This document shows, one piece after another, positions 11,392 through 23,235 of a stretch of 64,000 nucleotides of DNA (the stretch's first letter is position 1; the number at the start of each line of letters is the position of its first letter). The stretch comes from Isoetes taiwanensis (lineage: Eukaryota; Streptophyta; Lycopodiopsida; Isoetales; Isoetaceae). The stretch is from positions 372,001 through 436,000 of the forward strand of contig JAJEKV010000097.1 in NCBI GenBank assembly GCA_021234155.1, given 5' to 3'. Under the pieces are notes generated by a model that did not search any database, was not told the origin of the DNA, and was given only the letters and a program-made list of their open reading frames with translations. Made by a program: the position numbers and the translations under genes.

Positions 11392-14300
11392 AAAACCCCA
11401 GGCTGCACCTCCGCATTCCTGAACACCTTCATGCGTCGTCGCTTCCAAATGAGCCACAACAACTAGGCTTTACACAAATGGAAGGCCAGACTCTGAAGCT
11501 GGGACCACCCACTAGGGTACACCCCCAGAAGGACCTCTTGACTACGGAGCGAGGTGTGAAAGAGGCGCTGGACCCACTGCCATGCCGGCTGGATGTCTGA
11601 GCAAAGAAACATGCAGTGCTCCAGGGTCTCTACACAGGCACCATACATTGGACACATGTCGCTGATCAGCGGATTGATCCTGTGAACCCACATGTTCACC
11701 CTCAGGGATCGGTGCACTATCTGCCACAACAATACCTGAATCTTGGGGGGCGAGATTTGGTTCCACACCCATCTCCAGATGTTGCCCCAGTCATCTCCCG
11801 GCACCTGGAGACTCCAGCCGTCCGAAGGGGGCAGCTCACCCTGAATTGCCAAAAGCTCATAGCAGGACTTCACGAAATTTGAGGGATCAACTTTGGGGTG
11901 ACACCTCCACACTCGTCCTGACGCCTGCGGGGAGTTCAGCGGCAGAGCATTAGCCACCCGCGCCCAGATAGTGCAATCCCGTTCATGAAGTCGAAATCAG
12001 TGGTGAGGGTGCCAGCTGCCCGTCGACATACCACTCCCCCACTGTCAAGACCCCACGCTGCGCCCATCTGCGCTAAACCTGGGGTCAACGGATGCTGCCA
12101 GCACCAAAGGTGATGCACCTGGTCCGAGCGGGATCCACCATGGCGATGCCTCTAACTGAATACAACTGGCGGCGTCAATCGCAAACAGTGGCCGGACCTG
12201 CTCCCAGGCTCGCAGTAGCCCCTTCAGAAAAGGAGAGGCATGAGCATACGGCCTGATATCCGCGAATAATGCCCACGGGAGCCGCGCAGGCACGGACGGC
12301 TTGTGGAAAACTACCGAGTGAGACGACGACTTATGAAGCAAGACCATGCCCAGGGAGTCAAGCGCATTCTCAAGAATCGCAAAGACGAACTTGGACAAGA
12401 GGACCTTGCCCTGCAGCGAGAGGTCCAAGAAACCGAGTCCACCCGCAGCCTTGGGGCGCACGCATTTCCACCAGGCCACCTTGACAACCGTCCCCTCCTC
12501 ATTGCCTCCCCATACGAAGTTACGAACCATAGTGGAGATTTCCTGAACCTTGCTTTCTGGCGCCAGGATGATAGATGCCATATAAATATGAGTTGAGCAT
12601 AAAACGGACGCCAAATAGGAAGGGCGCCAAAGGGCATCCTTGGCGAACTCCACGCCCCACACTAAAGATCGGCGATGACTCGTCGTGACATAGGAGGGTG
12701 GCTCTGGCGGACGTTAAGAGCTTCATAGCCACTGCCGTAAAGCTCTCACCACACCCAAAGGCTAACATCATTTTTTTGAAAAAATCCCAACGCACACTAT
12801 CATAGGCCTTTGCAAAGTCCAGCTTCAGGTACACAATCTGTTGACCTGTTCTGCGCGCCCAGTGAATGCCCTCGAATGCCGCCGCTACATTGTTAAGAAT
12901 CTGCCTGCCCAGAATGAAGCATTAGAGGTAATTTGAGATCTCATTTTGTCCCATTAAGGGATGCTTAAAAAGCCACATCAACTTTTTAAACTGTCCAATA
13001 AGATAAGAGCTCCAGTGTATTTTATTCCAGTATTATGTGGCAGCAGTAATTAATGCAGTTCTAACTAACTTTTGCAGTGTCAACTTTCTACTATAACTTT
13101 TGATCAAAAACTCCGATTCGAACACTATTTGTGGCAATGGATTCGTCTCCTCAAGATTTTTCTAATGACAACCCATTGTTATATCTTTTGGGATGTAAAT
13201 ATATAAGAAAAGAGCAAAAAACCATATTTTTTAAGGTTAACACATATGGCTTGTATTGAAATACATCATAACCATATATCACTTGAAAGATCTTTTCATT
13301 CTGCATCTAATGCAACAAACGCCGCAGCATTTTCATGAGTAGATCAAAAGTTATAGGGAAAAAACGACAGCAATGAAGTTGTTAATGCTGCATTAATTGC
13401 AGTTTGATGTAGAGTACTCATTCTATTGGAGGATTCTTATGGGACAAAAGGAGATCTCAAATTACCTTTAATGCCAGACTGCATGGGACTAATAGCCTTC
13501 TTCACGACAACTTGCAGTCTAAGCGAAAGTGCCTTCGTGATAATTTTGTATATTGCCGACAGAAGCGTGATGGGGCGCCAATCAGAAATGACAGATGGCT
13601 CCTTCACCTTCGGTATTAACGAGATGCTGCCAGTGTTGAGTCTATAGTCCAACGCCTCTGCCTGAAGCAGATCTTGATAGGTCTGCAACATTGAGTCCCC
13701 CATCCAATCCCAATATTCTTGGAAGAACTCAATCGGAATGCCGTCCAGACCAGGGCGCACTTATGAGGGGCCAAGGCACGACAAGCCTCCTCAAGCTCCT
13801 GCTTTGTAAGCGGGCGCTGCAACGCATGCCTTCTATCCGCCGACACCTTGCATGCCACCTTACTAAGCACGATCTCCTCCATCACGTCCATGTAGGGATA
13901 TCTCTTTTCCTGAAAAAACTGAGAGAAATGCTGAAAAGTAGCCTGTTTGATGTCTACAGACGAATGCAGAATACGACCATCGGCCAATGCCAGCGACGAC
14001 ATTGAGGCCGCATACTTCTTCTGTCGCGTAGCCCCTGAAGAACATCCGAGAATTAGTATCCCCTTCTCGCAGCCAGGTGATCCCTGCTTTCACCCTTGCC
14101 TGAGCAGCCCTCTTGGATTCGTCTGCTGCAATGTGGCGCAATATCTCATTCTCCCGCACCCCATCAGACGGTTGAGACCTGAGGACTTCCAATTTGCGAT
14201 ACAATGCCTCTAACACCTCCCGCTCTTGCCGTGCTCTCCGACTTCCCCACGACTTGGCGAATGCCTTGACCTCAGCCAGGGCCTTCACCATTCCTGCCAT

Positions 14301-15088
14301 CCCAAAATTATCCCGAAAGGTACGGAACCTAATCTGCTGGCATCCCCAAAAGAAATCACATTCTTTAGGTAGGTGGTGTTTAACTTGAACACTGTGCGCC
14401 CCAGCTTGACTGCACTCGATCCCTGGGAGATAAACTGAGGAAAATGGTCAGAGACCGTGGTAGACAAAATGTTCTTCCGCTTGAGCTGAGGCGCCCGGTC
14501 CGATGCTAGGGTATTAGCATAGCATCTGTCGTGTCGAGCATACGCCCGCCGCCTCTGCCAAGTGCAAGGAGTCCAACAACATCACCCACTGCTGCCGCTC
14601 AAAATCCTGCACCACTTCCGCTCCTCTGCCACACCTATCATGAATAGACTCGACCATGTTGAAATGCATCAATGGCGGCCAAGCCACCCCAGCCCCCAAG
14701 GATGCGACCTTGTGCCTCAGCGACGCCCACAATGCCCCTCTCTGCCGCGCACTATTGTGGGCGTAGACATTCACAATCCCCCACTCGTGCGGTCCCTCTC
14801 GCCACTTGATGATGACCCACCTGCCCCAATGGTCAGTCAGGGTAAAAGTCACCTGCACATGCATCTTCCACTAGCAGTCCCCTTTAGAGTCCCCGAGGTG
14901 GCAATCAGCAGCAGCGATTGCGGCCCAAACATGTCGGCGGTGCACGGCGTGCCCCCCAATGACACTTATGTTCTGCCGCGGCACAAGATATCTAGGTCCA
15001 TCTTGCGAACGGCCAACGCCACTCTCGTTCTCTTAGTGGGTGACGAGCGCACCCCCCGAATGTTCCAGCTCAAAATCTTCTTGTCCAT
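11392..15088 (-). pseudogene. LINE ORF2: endonuclease / reverse transcriptase / zf-RVT
   Basis: ORF2 would nick target DNA and reverse-transcribe the LINE RNA. The start is ATG at 15088, reading MDKKILSWNIRGVRS, a classic start of the apurinic-type endonuclease domain. Then come endonuclease motifs VNVYAHNS and NMVES (14514-14864), a coiled linker (13863-14300), RT motifs IPKVKEPSVISDWRPITL, KLDFAKAYDSVRW and VRQGCPLAPFLF, thumb-like VWGG, and the zf-RVT region SPPKIQVLLWQIVHRSL with Cys/His residues (11463-11957). The YADD-containing part of the RT palm is missing: the frame passes from the GCPLAP motif almost directly to the thumb near 12640, an internal deletion. Several stops and frame changes break the endonuclease region. 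The foldback element splits the QSGFI motif. Confidence 0.85.
12921..13472. mobile_element. 552-bp foldback DNA element nested in the LINE RT
   Basis: The left end ATTAGAGGTAATTTGAGATC is matched in inverted orientation at the right end, where the complement of the last bases reads ATTAAAGGTAATTTGAGATC. The match extends about 33 bases through TTTTGTCCCA. Further inverted similarity continues inward (TAACTTTTGATC motifs around 13090 and 13340), giving a long foldback. It lies between QSG and FILGR of the LINE RT. Removing it with one copy of the flanking GC (12919-12920 and 13473-13474) restores the codons. No ORF is present. Superfamily unknown. Confidence 0.85.
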
Positions 15089-15093
15089 AGCTA

Positions 15094-15714
15094 CTACTGA
15101 GAAGAAGGATTCTTACGATGCTTCTTCTTCCGCCCCCGTCTTGCTGGTGAAGCAGGCCCTTGATCTGAGTCATATGGAACAAGAGCGAGTGGGTTATCTG
15201 TGAGTGCGACCTCAGCTTCCAAATCCACCTCGTCCGCCCAAGAGCGTACCAGAGCCACCTTATCAAGTTCCATCCCCTCCGAGGAGGCTTGGGTAGATAC
15301 TGCATCAGAGTCCGACGGCTGCACCAGCCGATCATCAGCCAGTCCAGAGCCCTCCTGTAGGGACTGCCGCTGCTCCGTCAGTTCCTGAAGCCGCTGGATA
15401 TGAAGCAACTTCTGGGCCACCATCTGTGGAGATACCGTTGGGTCCATGCCGCCCTGCCCCACTGGAATGGGCCGTTGGCCTATTATCCGCAATAGACCGG
15501 AGTGGCCTACCAGGCATGGGCCCACCCATCGTCTGGGTCCCAGCTGGAGGCGCCTCCTCCACCGGCGGAGTTTGGGACAGAGCCTGGGCCCCGTCCCGTA
15601 GAACCTCCAGCCTTGCCTCCTATGGAGCCCCTGGCACTGACGTGGGCCTGTACTCTGGGAGCGAACCTGCGAAGACCTGGAGGGCGGGAAACATTTTCTA
15701 GATCTCTGCCCCAT
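15094..15714 (-). CDS. LINE ORF1 C-terminal / inter-ORF region
   Basis: A 206-codon open frame overlaps the end of the DUF4283-like ORF and ends just before ORF2. It is rich in Ser, Gln, Arg and Pro, ends with a basic RRGRKKKH stretch, and contains ELTEQRQSLQEGSG. In plant L1 elements the ORF1 C-terminus is a low-complexity basic tail, so this may be the shifted continuation of ORF1. No fold is recognised. Confidence 0.45.
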   Translation of the reverse strand: MGQRSRKCFPPSRSSQVRSQSTGPRQCQGLHRRQGWRFYGTGPRLCPKLRRWRRRLQLGPRRWVGPCLVGHSGLLRIIGQRPIPVGQGGMDPTVSPQMVAQKLLHIQRLQELTEQRQSLQEGSGLADDRLVQPSDSDAVSTQASSEGMELDKVALVRSWADEVDLEAEVALTDNPLALVPYDSDQGPASPARRGRKKKHRKNPSSQ

Positions 15715-17388
15715 TTAATAGTCTGAGGGAAAACCGAAAGTACCAGTCACCGCTCCTAACAATCACTGAGGGAGACAATGGGCTATCCGGGGGTAAAGCA
15801 ACAAAAATCTTCGGCGCCCGAACTATGGAGTGAGAAATATGCCCGCCGAGTCCATTAGCAATCGCAATCATGAACTCTGGCAACAGTATATCTGCGGGAA
15901 GATCCATCACCTGAAACCAACAAGGGATCTTCAGGGCCGACAAGGACCGAGCACTCACACCAGGGGTGTAATGCTGGTAAATCAAATAATTCCCCCACAT
16001 GAGGTCAACCCCTCTCGCTACTATCCTCTCCACCACTGGGGGTGCGTCGAACATGAGGAGGAAGAAATTATTCCCCAGGAACTTCAAGGACTGAAACGAC
16101 GAGATCCCCAGCCGCTTAAAGTGAGCATGCAGCCACCCGCCGACTCTCCAGGTGTCCAGCACCCCAGTATAGTACACCAGCACTGCGCACGAGACTAGGT
16201 TGGAAATAGACTTAAGGTGCTGCTGATGATCTAGCTCGACTATGGTAGCAGGAGGACCAATGGGGTCAACCTGCAACTCTCTCCTGTTGTGGTGATTCAG
16301 AAAGGCCAAAGCCTCCTCCATTCGGTAAGTGTCGGCTGGCGCCACTGTGTGCCGGATCCATTCTAAGAACCGTGGACGTGAGAGCCGGCTCACCGAGTCA
16401 TTCATTCGCCATGCAGGCCCTGCCGCATTGACTCCCTGTCCCTCTACCGCCCGCCTCTCTAGACTTGGGCTCTGGCGACCCGACGGCTTATCGAGATGTT
16501 GCGGAACACCACCACACCCCTTGCCCAGAGGCAGATTGCTCACCGGCTCTGCCACTGCAAAGGGGTCCTCTGGCAAAGTAGAGGCAGGCAAGCTTGGACT
16601 GCCAAACGGGGTTGCTGTCTCCAGTGGCGGCATGCTGCTCTGGATTTCAGATTCCGCTTCCCCCGAAGCTTGTGCATCTACTGCTCGAGGGCTCCCTACA
16701 TGAACACCGACCTGCAGGCCGTGCACTGCGGGTGCTTGCTGACATACCAGGAGAGGGACCGCTCCCTCCCTCTCCCCGACCTCCATAGGGCCTTGCCCAG
16801 ACCCTGACTGCTGCCCAAAACCCAGGAGAAAGCATGAGGCTGTCCGTCCCATCCCTTCGCTCCCAAGAACCCGGGTCAACTCCGCCCGTTGGGCAACCGA
16901 TTGGAGCGGCCCCTTACCACCCTTTGCAAATCCGTCATATGGGGAGCTGATTGAGACCGGCACTGTGGAGACCGGTTCTGTGGGGTGCACAATCACCAGC
17001 CCAGCAGGCCGGCCCTGTAGCCCTGAGGCTGCCGAATTCCTCTCCTCACAATTCCTCTCACCTGTAAGACGATCTGGTGAGAGCACCAGCCCAGCCGGCC
17101 TGACCTGCAGCCCTGAGGCTGCCGAATTGATCTCCACGACCTCCCTCTCAGCTGTAAGAGGATCCGTTGAAGGCGGATTAGGCTTCAGAGTCGACGACCC
17201 AACCCCAACAGACCGATTCTACTGGGCCGCCCGAGCCAACCTCAAAATCCGCTTAGGAGGAGCCGATTGCATCCCCTGAGGCTCACTCCTGTCGATCTGA
17301 TCATCTGCTATGCCGCCCTCCAGAACTTCGTCCACCAATTCCGCTCACGCAGTCGCCTGAAGCCGCCGCCTCAGCTCCGCCGCCATCG
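15698..17388 (-). pseudogene. LINE ORF1, DUF4283-like RNA-binding protein
   Basis: ORF1 of plant L1 elements binds LINE RNA and forms the ribonucleoprotein. Reading begins at ATG 17388 (MAAELRRRLQATA), with early in-frame stops, and then stays open for 479 codons (15698-17137). The C-terminal third has the DUF4283 pattern: LKFLGNNFFLLMF, VVERIVARG, then KIPCWFQVMDLP. The N-terminal two thirds are a low-complexity Ser/Pro/Gly linker with a short internal duplication (SAASGLQVRPAGLV and SAASGLQGRPAGLV). No CCHC knuckle was found in this frame. Confidence 0.7.
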
Positions 17389-17393
17389 CCCTC

Positions 17394-17406
17394 CCTATGT
17401 ACATTT
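17394..17406. repeat. Right target-site duplication of the L1-type LINE
   Basis: CCTATGTACATTT, identical to 8054-8066. Confidence 0.85.
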
Positions 17407-17522
17407 GTTTTGTGACGACATCCTAATTTCTTTCAAGCAAAGGAGCATTTCTTCCATAAAATAATTATCCCTATATACATTTGCTATGTGCTTTCGTTCT
17501 AAGCTAAGCTAGATCGCTTTTG

Positions 17523-18707
17523 TCATGCCATGCCTTGTCCACCTTGACTTCCCTTCTTTTCCTTCAGGATTTTTGAGTTGCATGCAATGGATTTTTCTGC
17601 TCCACTATCTAAAATCAGAAAAGCATTATCAACAAATTTATCATGAGTAGCAATAAAAGCTCTATGCTTTCTTACCTCATCCTCTTCAGCTTCAGTGACT
17701 TCTTCAAGTAGAACTTCTGCCACATTCGCCTCAGCACTTGAATTGTTTCTAAACCTTCCCCTTCCTCTTCCCCTAGTTGCTGAATATCCCCTTGCTCCCT
17801 TCTCCCTTCCTCTTGTGAACACTTTAGGAGATGAACAGTTTGATACAAAGCATCCCCTTCCTTCACAGTTATAACAATTTATTTCTTTTGCCATTGATGG
17901 ACAGTCAATTTTCAAATGCCCATACTGGTTATAGTTATAACATGGATCAAGTTTTCCCCTTTTCTTATTTTCTTCTCTACCTTTTCCTTTTGCAAATAGA
18001 ATTTGAGTGGCTTCATCATCCTCCATTACCTTATTATGTTCTATCTCTGTCTTAAGCATTCTTTCAGCCTCCATCCTTGTTTTTGTCAGAGTTCTTATGA
18101 ATATGGCTATATTCCCAAGACTGGTTACAGCTCTTGAAAACGCCAAAACCTATTATTGTTGAGTATAAAGAACTCCTGCACCCTCCAAATCAGCAATAAT
18201 GTTGTCAAATATTTGAAAGAAATCATTGACATTGTCCTTATCATGAAATCTTAACCTTCTTAATTCATTTTCCAGCACATCTATTTGTGAGGACATTTTT
18301 TCCTCATAATTTAGAAGCATGTAACTCCACATCTCACTAGGATGTATCCCTCTTATTTTCAGCACAATACTTGAGTTCACCTTACTCATGATTATGCCCT
18401 GAGCTTCTCTTATTTTTGCGATCTCAATAGTCCCTCCTTCTGCTGCAGAGATTGCTCCAACTTCTGCAACAACATCTGCTCCATTTACTGAGCTTGAACT
18501 CCCCTCAGCAGCAGCTCCTGAAGTTCTGCTTCTCACTCCTTTGTCTCCTGACTCAACAATATCCCACAAGCCCTCTACTTGTAACACATATTTAATCTTC
18601 TCCTTCCATACTTGAAAACCTGAGTCTCCCTTAAACACATCAATTGCATTTAATAGTCCTGCACCAAATCTGCTTGCCATTTTATCTCAACCCTGCTCTG
18701 ATACCAA
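17523..18707 (-). mobile_element. Copia-like LTR retroelement relic: gag, start of protease, PBS
   Basis: This is a fossil piece of a Ty1/Copia-type element on the minus strand. The gag start is MASRFGAGLLNAIDVF at 18680. Typical features follow: a VWKEKIKYVLQ stretch, a UBN2-like helical core, two zinc-knuckle-like motifs (CYNYNQYGHLKIDCP and CYNCEGRGCFVSNC), an Arg/Gly-rich tail and a protease start LDSGAEKSI. The rest of pol is absent in this window. The complement of 18695-18706 is the PBS TGGTATCAGAGC, just upstream of gag. The element looks broken and 3'-truncated, with at least one break in gag. Confidence 0.85.
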
Positions 18708-20397
18708 TGTCAGAAATTAGCAAGGAAGAATTTACTTAATATTGTTCAAGTGCAACTTGATAACCTTGTCAAAATAACCATATCAAAGACAATGTGATCA
18801 AAGAGCTCAAACACTTAAATTCAATGACTTCCTTAAGTCTATATCAGTGTAATAATGCAAATTTCTCATTTAAGCAAATAATAAGATTTACTGACCATTG
18901 AAATTATAATGGTCTAGCACTGTTCATATGGCACTGCTCTTAACACTATAGCATAGCAATACTTCAATTTCGAAATATCACCAGAGCTTATAACCAAATC
19001 ACTCGTTTTCACCACAATACAATGAATCTGCATTTCTTATTGCTTTATCTGTGCAGTTCGGCGGTCATGCCAGACTGCTTGCTGGTTGCCGAAAGCATGT
19101 GATCTTCATGCCATCTTTGCATTGGACCGAAATTGGTTTGAACCAAAAAAAGCTCCAGGCATTTCGATAGGGCTCTTAGAATGTTCTCTCATAATAAACC
19201 ATTGATTATTTTCATGCACTTAAACCATTGACCTAATATAAGATCATACAATAACTTGCATTGCACTTCAACCTTGTTCTTGCACTTAAATATGTAAGGT
19301 CAACAATTAACCTCCATTTCCATCTATTCAAGTTTCAAGTCTTGTTCCTGTATTCTCAACTGTGCCAACTTATGTTTTCTTCAATCAGTATGTTCTCCAT
19401 ATGTTAATTGTGACATGAACCTCAACAGCTTGATACATTGCATATCCCTTATAATGGGAAGACATATTGCCGTCCTTTATAATGAATGCGCAGTTGACGT
19501 AGTCTTGGCAAATAAGTTCGTATGTTCCTTTTGGTGAGGTTACTATTACGAATGATCTGTTCTTCCTACAAATTCATCAACTTATTAGAAAATAAAACAC
19601 CACAATGTACTCGATTTACCACCCAACCGAACCAACTAGGAAAGATGCCACTAAGTCAAGCTACTCCGCAAGACTGTATAAGAACAAGCTCTTTCTAACC
19701 ACTAACCACTGGCGTTATAGGAACTCCTTTTAATGATATGATCAAGCAAGAAACTATAGGAAATATTAAAGGTAAGTCTAAGCCCATCTTCAAACATAAA
19801 AAGAAGCAAATCTAGTTGTGCAGTCAGCTTAGACCCCTATGCACCTTTCTGAGCATAACTCTCAGACAGTAAGGAATCTAGGACAAACAAATGAATCTGA
19901 AGACTATACTTCAAGAGCTTTCCAACAAGGTAAGGATCGCCGAACTCAAAGTTGTGGTCGCGGAGATATCACTTCTTAAAGTCATCCTTCTATTTATAAG
20001 TAACAACACCTTTTTGCCTTTTTGCGTTTAAATAAAAGTTAAGGTTTATTTTTAACTTTCTCTTTGATAATATCAAGGCTAAGACATATTGGATGGCTTT
20101 CTTACTTGGTCATATCAATAAATATTCTTCCACGCAAAGCCACTCCCCCGAGCACCATATTAGTTACCTTAATTGATCTGATACAAATATGAAAAAGGCA
20201 TATTATGGATCTTAATTACTACAATCCAATAAGATTCCATTATATTGACAAAGTTCTTTAAAACTCCATCTTGGCAGGACATAAGCACGTCAGATTACAT
20301 GGGCACATGGGAATGATTGTTTCATGTCATAACAGAACTTTTGCAGGTCGATTCTTCTGGTGTATTGGTTTCTCAGCTGCGAATTATGTTGCCTAAC
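18708..20397 (-). repeat. Probable 5' LTR of the Copia-like relic
   Basis: The LTR would end at 18708 (complement reads CTGACA), directly before the PBS. A matching start TGTTAGGC on the minus strand lies at 20397, giving a 1.69-kb LTR with a near-perfect 6-bp terminal inverted repeat. The sequence is AT-rich and non-coding. The outer border is inferred from this short inverted repeat alone, because no second LTR is present for comparison. Confidence 0.45.
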
Positions 20398-21697
20398 AAT
20401 TTTGCAAGAATAGTCTACCTAAATGGACTTCAAAATTTCAGGATTTTGATTTACCATTCCACGAGGGCAACATGAGGGCAACCATATGTGCGATAGCACC
20501 TTGTTTTTGCTATTGTGAAAAGTTGAATTGTTTTGGTTTGGACACTCATAATGTGATACTCACTAACGGCAAAAGTTTTTTAGTGCCAAATGTGCCACGT
20601 AATTAGATTAAGTCACCCACGGTGTGATTTCAGGTTATTAGGCTAGTAATTAAAATATAGGAAAGTTTTTAAAAATACCCTTGTATTTCTTGATATTTAT
20701 TAAAATGCCCGTGTTATGATCAAAGTCCCAGCAAAATCGATGGAGAAGGACCAGTGTTTGAGTTCAGAATATGTCCAATCGATCTTGCGAACCAAAGAAA
20801 AAAAGTACTCCATACTCCATAAATGAAATGGCTTGATTAGACACTTTAAAGCTGAGAAATCTTTACGGCCATTTATTTTCAATTGAAGATCAAGCATAAG
20901 ATCAAGCATAAGATCAAGCATTATCATGTACAACAATAATCCTCTTCAAATCTCCATTGTTTCTACAATATCCTTGATGCCGCCCTCTGAACAAGAGTTT
21001 TTGAACAATCTGTGAGAAGTAAATCCACAGGGATCAATTACGTCTATTGCAGCAGCATCTGTATTTAACAAGAAATACCGGAAATGAGAGGTCATTGTTT
21101 AAATTTTCCCTAAAATATACAGTGATCCATTTGCCGAAGTCACCAAGATCACAAAACAAGCCAATATTGGCTTCATTTTCCCTTCATCTCTGGGAGAGAG
21201 GACGAGAGAAAGCCATCTTCCCTTCATTTGGTAGATAGTCTATCCTGGATCTACATAGAATCTGGGAGTGTCCCGCCTTGAAAACGTTAACAAATGTGAG
21301 AACGAAAACGCTTTGAATATATGGGAATTTTCAGTTCCTCAGCCATAATGTTAGATCTCACACAGAAGAAAATAAGAGTATATTTAAGTCATTGAACTCT
21401 CCACATATTTAAATTAAACTGCTGCTTCAGGACTTGAGCCTGAATTATGATACAAGAGACCGCATCTTTACTAACTAACAAAACTTATAGAATTTATTGC
21501 TACAAAAGTCGGACAAGTCTTTCCACAATATGCCATTGCCTCTGACAAGGCAGTAGCTCTATACATGAATAAGCTAATAATCAGGCCTCAAATTGTTGGG
21601 CCAGATTTCCAAACGACCTTAGAGGTGGAACAAGACCCAATTATTTAGTTGCAGCCATCAGCTTATTGATCAATCACTGTACAATGGAATGAGTGAT
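20398..21697. other. Intergenic DNA downstream of the chitinase-like gene
   Basis: No gene is recognised. A small triplication AAGATCAAGCAT occurs near 20887-20920. The right part (about 21500-21697) is the likely 3' UTR and polyadenylation region of the chitinase-like gene. Confidence 0.45.
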
Positions 21698-23235
21698 TTA
21701 CACAATCTGCACAACTGGCGGACCATAATTAGCTCTATCAATATATCCCTGTGAACCACAATCAAGATTATCCCCTATATCAGCACTTTCCCCAGCAAGC
21801 ATCCTGAAGAAATATTCATAATGTGCAATTCGATCTTCCTGTCTTGGATCTGAACCATGTCCACACTCCATGTCACCACTGATGATGTTGATAGTCATTC
21901 CAAAACCAGGTTTCCTGAATGCAAGTGTGTCATTTGTTGTTGGAACCCATTTATTCACCATAACATCATGCAGAGATGGCAGTCTCTTGGCAGTAGGGGT
22001 CATCCAAAACCATATTGCAGCTTGGAAGGCCTTTGTAGCATTCTCAGCAATCATCCCTGGATTATTAAGTAAATCAAGTCTGAGGCCCTTTCCAACCAGT
22101 CCATAGTTGTAGTTCCTGCAGTGATCGGTAAGTTGACTTAGTTATCATCATCCTTGTCTAATGGTTATGCAGGTTAACCATCGCATTTATTTATGAGAAA
22201 GCTTCTTACCAGTAGATAGGCATGGCTCCGCGACCATGGTAACTGACACCACTTGTACAAGGAAACAGAAGATTCTCATCACAGTATATTTTGGGGGGAG
22301 CAAGTTCCTCCTTATAGCACAGGCCCCATGCATATGGACCATCCTTTGAACCAGAGTAACCACCTGCAACCATGTAGGCAAAGGTGATGTAACCAATCCA
22401 AAAATGCAAGTGTCAATCAATGTTTGCTAGGCTTAAAATCAATTATTAAGAACAAGTTCAAATAGGATTGGGAATACAGATGTTTGTGTTCCTAGATCTC
22501 CCATTTCACTTTCTAAGAAATACATTAAATAGCATGCTCTTTCCAAAAGGGCAGTATAGTGAAATAACTTTGATAGACTCTGTAACAGCAAATATGATTG
22601 AAAATTTTCGAACTTCAAGCCCTACTAAGAATACGCACATCCTCAATAAACTACATCCATATCTGTTTCTTCGTATTAGTTAATGTTAGACCAGAACTTC
22701 TAGTTTAATATGTGCTGCAAATCTACTATTTGATATGTCATTTTTGGCTTGGGAACTAGCCAAAACTTGTCCCTAATCAGACATAACAACAAACTACAAA
22801 CAGCATTGTAGCATTCTATTGAATAATGAAATGTTGAAACTTACAGGTAGTCTCATGCGCCACATGAGCGAAGAATGCCGCAATTTCCCTTTTCTGAACT
22901 ACTTCACCGCCCATCATTCCAAATCCCAAAGGCTCAAAAGTTTTAGCAGCCGTGATGAAAGAGTAATAATCCCAAAAACCTTGAGCATGAGCTGTAGGCT
23001 CATTCCGGTGCTTAAACATCATATCGAAGTGATCTTCAGTGAAGAACTCGTCAATAGTCTTATTACAGCAGACTTGCCCCTTGGGAGCAGAACGAACCCC
23101 GTTAACTTTTTTCACACAGAACCATTTGGGTTGCTGGACAACGTCCTCAGTTTTGTGTTTGGCCAATGTGGGCTGGGCCAAGGAAGCGAGCAGGGCAAGT
23201 CCTGCGAGGAAGGCGAGAAGTTGGAAGGATCGCAT
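21698..23235 (-). CDS. CTL1: Chitinase-like protein, GH19 family, CTL1/CTL2 type
   Basis: Three exons give an intact 320-residue protein: 23235-22845, 22363-22210 and 22115-21698, all with GT/AG introns. Residues 1-25 form a signal peptide (hydrophobic [15 protein letters not shown]), so the product enters the secretory pathway. The GH19 fold is shown by [47 protein letters not shown] and [11 protein letters not shown]. Length and motifs match plant CTL1/CTL2, secreted proteins needed for cellulose assembly, whose Arabidopsis forms are thought to bind glucans and not to cleave chitin. Unlike Arabidopsis CTL1 as I recall it, this protein keeps the catalytic-type HETT (Glu128) and a second acidic pair (KEE), so catalysis is not excluded. 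No chitin-binding hevein domain is present. The stop is followed by AT-rich sequence. Confidence 0.93.

Larger units (their letters stand above)
8067..17393 (-). mobile_element. Plant L1-type LINE, split by two later insertions
   Basis: This is a non-LTR retrotransposon on the minus strand. It begins at 17393, a few bases before an ATG at 17388, and ends in a poly-A tail seen as poly-T at about 8067-8075. Two ORFs are recognised: ORF1 with a DUF4283-like RNA-binding region, and ORF2 with endonuclease, reverse transcriptase and zinc-knuckle-like C-terminus. A non-autonomous LTR element (8316-11391) and a 552-bp foldback element (12921-13472) interrupt it. Without them the LINE is about 5.7 kb, near full length for plant L1. 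It carries stops and an internal RT deletion and is probably inactive. Confidence 0.88.
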
